Positions 62,038 to 64,000 of a stretch of DNA of 64,000 nucleotides are shown here, piece by piece. The notes beneath the pieces were generated by a model. That model ran no database searches. It saw only the letters and a program-made list of their open reading frames with translations, and was not told where the DNA came from. Source of the stretch: Lachnospiraceae bacterium (GTDB lineage Bacteria > Bacillota > Clostridia > Lachnospirales > Lachnospiraceae); assembly GCA_022791635.1 (NCBI GenBank), contig JAAVZL010000029.1:46268-110267 (forward strand). Reading direction: 5' to 3'. Every line of letters starts with the position of its first letter. Position 1 is the stretch's first letter. The position numbers and the translations under genes are program-made.

Positions 62038-63801
62038 ATGTATTATTCGGAGGATTTGGTAGAGGAGATACGTTTAAAAAGTGACATTGTGGATGTGATA
62101 TCCGGCTATGTGCGCTTAAGGCGTCAGGGAAGCAGGTATTTCGGGCTCTGTCCCTTTCACAATGAAAAGTCCCCCTCCTTTTCCGTGTCGGCAGACCGGC
62201 AGATGTACTACTGCTTCGGCTGTCATGCAGGGGGAAATGTATTTACTTTTTTGATGGAATACGAGAGCTTCACCTTTCCGGAGGCTGTGAAGCATTTAGC
62301 GGATCGCTGCGGTGTGGATTTGCCGGAAATGGAATATTCGGAGGAAGCAAGACAGCAGGCGGACTTAAAAAGCCGTCTTTTGGAGATCCACAAGAAGGCC
62401 GCCCGGTTTTATTACTATCAGCTAAAGCAGGAAGGCGGACGGGACGCCTATGCCTATCTTAAGAACCGGGCCTTAAGCGAGGATACCATCCGGCGCTTTG
62501 GCCTTGGCTATTCCAGCAGGTACAACGGGCAGCTCTATAAGTATCTCAAGCAGGAAGGCTATTCGGACGCTCTTTTGAAGGAGTCGGGTCTTATCACCAT
62601 GGACGAGAAGCGGGGAGCCTTTGACAAGTTCTGGAACCGGGTGATGTTCCCTATTATGGACAGTAACAACCGGGTCATCGGCTTCGGAGGGCGGGTCATG
62701 GGAGAGGGGAAGCCCAAGTATTTAAATTCCCCGGAGACGAAGATCTTTGACAAGAGCCGGAACCTCTATGGCCTGAATTTTGCCAGAAGCGCAAGGAAGC
62801 CCAACATGATAATCTGCGAGGGCTATATGGATGTGATTGCCCTTCACCAGGCGGGCTTTTCCCAGGCGGTGGCCTCTCTGGGAACGGCTCTTACCATGCA
62901 GCAGTCTCTGCTTTTAAAACGGTACACCCAGGAGGTGCTTCTCACCTATGACAGCGATGAGGCGGGAACCAAGGCGGCTCTTCGGGCCATTCCCATTTTA
63001 AAGGAGGCAGGGCTTTCGGTGCGGGTGATCAATATGAAGCCCTACAAGGATCCGGATGAGTTTATTAAGGCTCTGGGGGCGGAGCGCTTTCAGGAGCGGA
63101 TCGAGGAGGCAAAGAGCAGCTTTCTCTTTGAGATTGAGGTGCTGGAGCGGGGTTATAACCTGCGGGATCCGGCGGGAAAGACGGCCTTTTTTGACGAGGC
63201 CGCCAAAAAGCTCCTGCAGTTTTCCGATGAGCTGGAGCGGAATAATTACATAGAGGCCCTCTCGGAACGCTATCACATTGGCTATGAGGCTCTTCGAAAG
63301 AAGGTGAATCAGATGGGACTGACCCTTGGAGGGGCGACCCCGGTAAAGCGGCCCCGGGATGTGTCTGGGCGCAAGAAGGAGCGGGAGGAGGGGGGAGACA
63401 CCTCTCAGAAGCTTCTTCTCACCTGGATGATCTCGGATCCTGCCTGTTTTCGGGAAATCCGCCGCTTTGTGGAGCCGGAGGACTTTACGACGCCTTTGTA
63501 TGGGCGGATTGCAGGAATGCTTTACGAGCAGCAGGAGAAGGGAGAGCTAAACCCGGCCCGTATTATCGGAGCCTTTGAGGAGGCAGAGGAGCAGAGCCGG
63601 GCGGCGGCGGTCTTTAACGCGGAGCTTAAGGTGGATACAAAGGAAGAGATGGAGAAGGCCCTTGCAGAGACCATTTACAAGGTATGCAAAAACAGTCTGG
63701 ATAAAAGGGCAAAGGAATTGGAGTCTACGGATATGACGGGCCTGCAGCGGCTGGTGCAGCGCAGGCGTCAATTGGAGAAACTGCATATTTCTTTGGATTA
63801 A
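62038..63801 (+). CDS. dnaG: DNA primase
   Basis: 587 residues from ATG 62038 (MYYSEDLVEEIRLKSDIVD fits family starts; a GTG six codons earlier overlaps dgt). N-terminal CHC2 zinc domain (LCPFHNEKSPSF, YYCFGCHAGG), Toprim catalytic core (ICEGYMDVIALHQAG, LTYDSDEAGTKAA), and a C-terminal DnaB-binding region. It makes RNA primers for replication. Start of the macromolecular-synthesis operon with rpoD. Confidence 0.96.
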   Translation: MYYSEDLVEEIRLKSDIVDVISGYVRLRRQGSRYFGLCPFHNEKSPSFSVSADRQMYYCFGCHAGGNVFTFLMEYESFTFPEAVKHLADRCGVDLPEMEYSEEARQQADLKSRLLEIHKKAARFYYYQLKQEGGRDAYAYLKNRALSEDTIRRFGLGYSSRYNGQLYKYLKQEGYSDALLKESGLITMDEKRGAFDKFWNRVMFPIMDSNNRVIGFGGRVMGEGKPKYLNSPETKIFDKSRNLYGLNFARSARKPNMIICEGYMDVIALHQAGFSQAVASLGTALTMQQSLLLKRYTQEVLLTYDSDEAGTKAALRAIPILKEAGLSVRVINMKPYKDPDEFIKALGAERFQERIEEAKSSFLFEIEVLERGYNLRDPAGKTAFFDEAAKKLLQFSDELERNNYIEALSERYHIGYEALRKKVNQMGLTLGGATPVKRPRDVSGRKKEREEGGDTSQKLLLTWMISDPACFREIRRFVEPEDFTTPLYGRIAGMLYEQQEKGELNPARIIGAFEEAEEQSRAAAVFNAELKVDTKEEMEKALAETIYKVCKNSLDKRAKELESTDMTGLQRLVQRRRQLEKLHISLD

Positions 63802-63839
63802 GGATAAAATACTAACAAGTTATGGAAGGATGGAACAAC

Positions 63840-64000
63840 ATGGAAGAAAACATGGTAAAGTTTGAGGAGAAGTTAAAAGAGCTTCTGGTGATGGCAAAGA
63901 AAAAGAAAAATATCCTGGAATATCAGGAGATCAGTGACTTTTTCGGCGACATGGAGCTGGATGCGGAGCATTTCGAGAAGATCCTGGAATACCTGGAAGC
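63840..64000 (+). CDS. rpoD: Primary sigma factor RpoD, 5' end only
   Basis: The first 53 codons are in the window: MEENMVKFEEKLKELLVMAK and EYQEISDFFGDMELD look like sigma-70 region 1.1. The gene runs off the right edge. It begins 38 bases after dnaG, the canonical neighbour. The assignment rests on synteny and this short stretch. Confidence 0.8.
   Translation, partial: MEENMVKFEEKLKELLVMAKKKKNILEYQEISDFFGDMELDAEHFEKILEYLE

Overview
The window looks like the chromosome of a spore-forming, moderately GC-rich Firmicute of the Lachnospiraceae (Clostridium cluster XIVa) type. This is inferred from a Bacillus/Clostridium-style housekeeping set (CodY, RNase J, IreB-RuvX-DUF1292, TrmR-U32 peptidase, CIRCE-groESL, the sporulation sigma factor SigK, RqcH), from frequent GTG/TTG starts behind strong AGGAGG sites, and from gut-anaerobe carbohydrate genes. 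I see no rRNA, tRNA, CRISPR array, phage or intact insertion sequence.

Layout. 0-7 kb: GlgX-type debranching enzyme, a small unknown protein, a 5'-truncated aldo/keto reductase, a DUF2974 hydrolase, a TetR regulator, shikimate kinase and a zinc-phospholipase-C-like protein. 7-11.4 kb: an exported five-repeat SH3 protein, RqcH and a flavin-binding-fold protein. 11.4-15.2 kb: an SDR, a degenerate SDR and a TIM-barrel sugar epimerase in tandem, then a small ORF divergent from an AraC regulator. 15.2-24.9 kb: carAB, nnrD, prmA, rsmE, a cysteine desulfurase and thiI. 25-32.6 kb: an HPr-like protein without the phosphorylatable His, mtaB, ireB, ruvX, DUF1292, rnj, a truncated MltG-like protein, trmR and trhP. 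32.7-44.2 kb: sigK, comM-like, dprA, topA, codY, groESL and guaB. 44.4-46.9 kb: ECF sigma factor, membrane anti-sigma candidate and DUF4349 lipoprotein. 47.2-58.2 kb: a sugar locus. 58.5-64 kb: a catalytically crippled GH13 paralogue, DUF5662, dgt, dnaG and the start of rpoD.

The sugar locus is the main accessory system. A LacI-family repressor precedes a ribose-type ABC importer (ATPase, permease, lipoprotein), a FucU/RbsD-type mutarotase, a phosphomannose-isomerase-like cupin, an L-xylulose-kinase-like FGGY kinase and a Gfo/Idh dehydrogenase; a second copy of the cupin points the other way. Near-identical palindromes centred on AAAAACGTTTTT occur three times before the importer and once just downstream of the promoter of the second cupin, which ties both ends of the locus to one regulator. 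The genes suggest import, anomer interconversion, aldose-ketose isomerisation and phosphorylation of an uncommon sugar; the substrate cannot be read from the sequence.

The intergenic spaces hold several families of small structured repeats. The most striking is a 169-213 bp palindromic element (five full copies) whose core is shared but whose outer stems differ at each locus while staying self-complementary. Core-less hairpins of the same style are also present. Two other families (a 142-bp element with 12-bp terminal inverted repeats and a roughly 100-bp element bounded by GTTAAGCC/GGCTTAAC) and an 18-nt motif, ATTACGGAACTGGAATAG, also recur.
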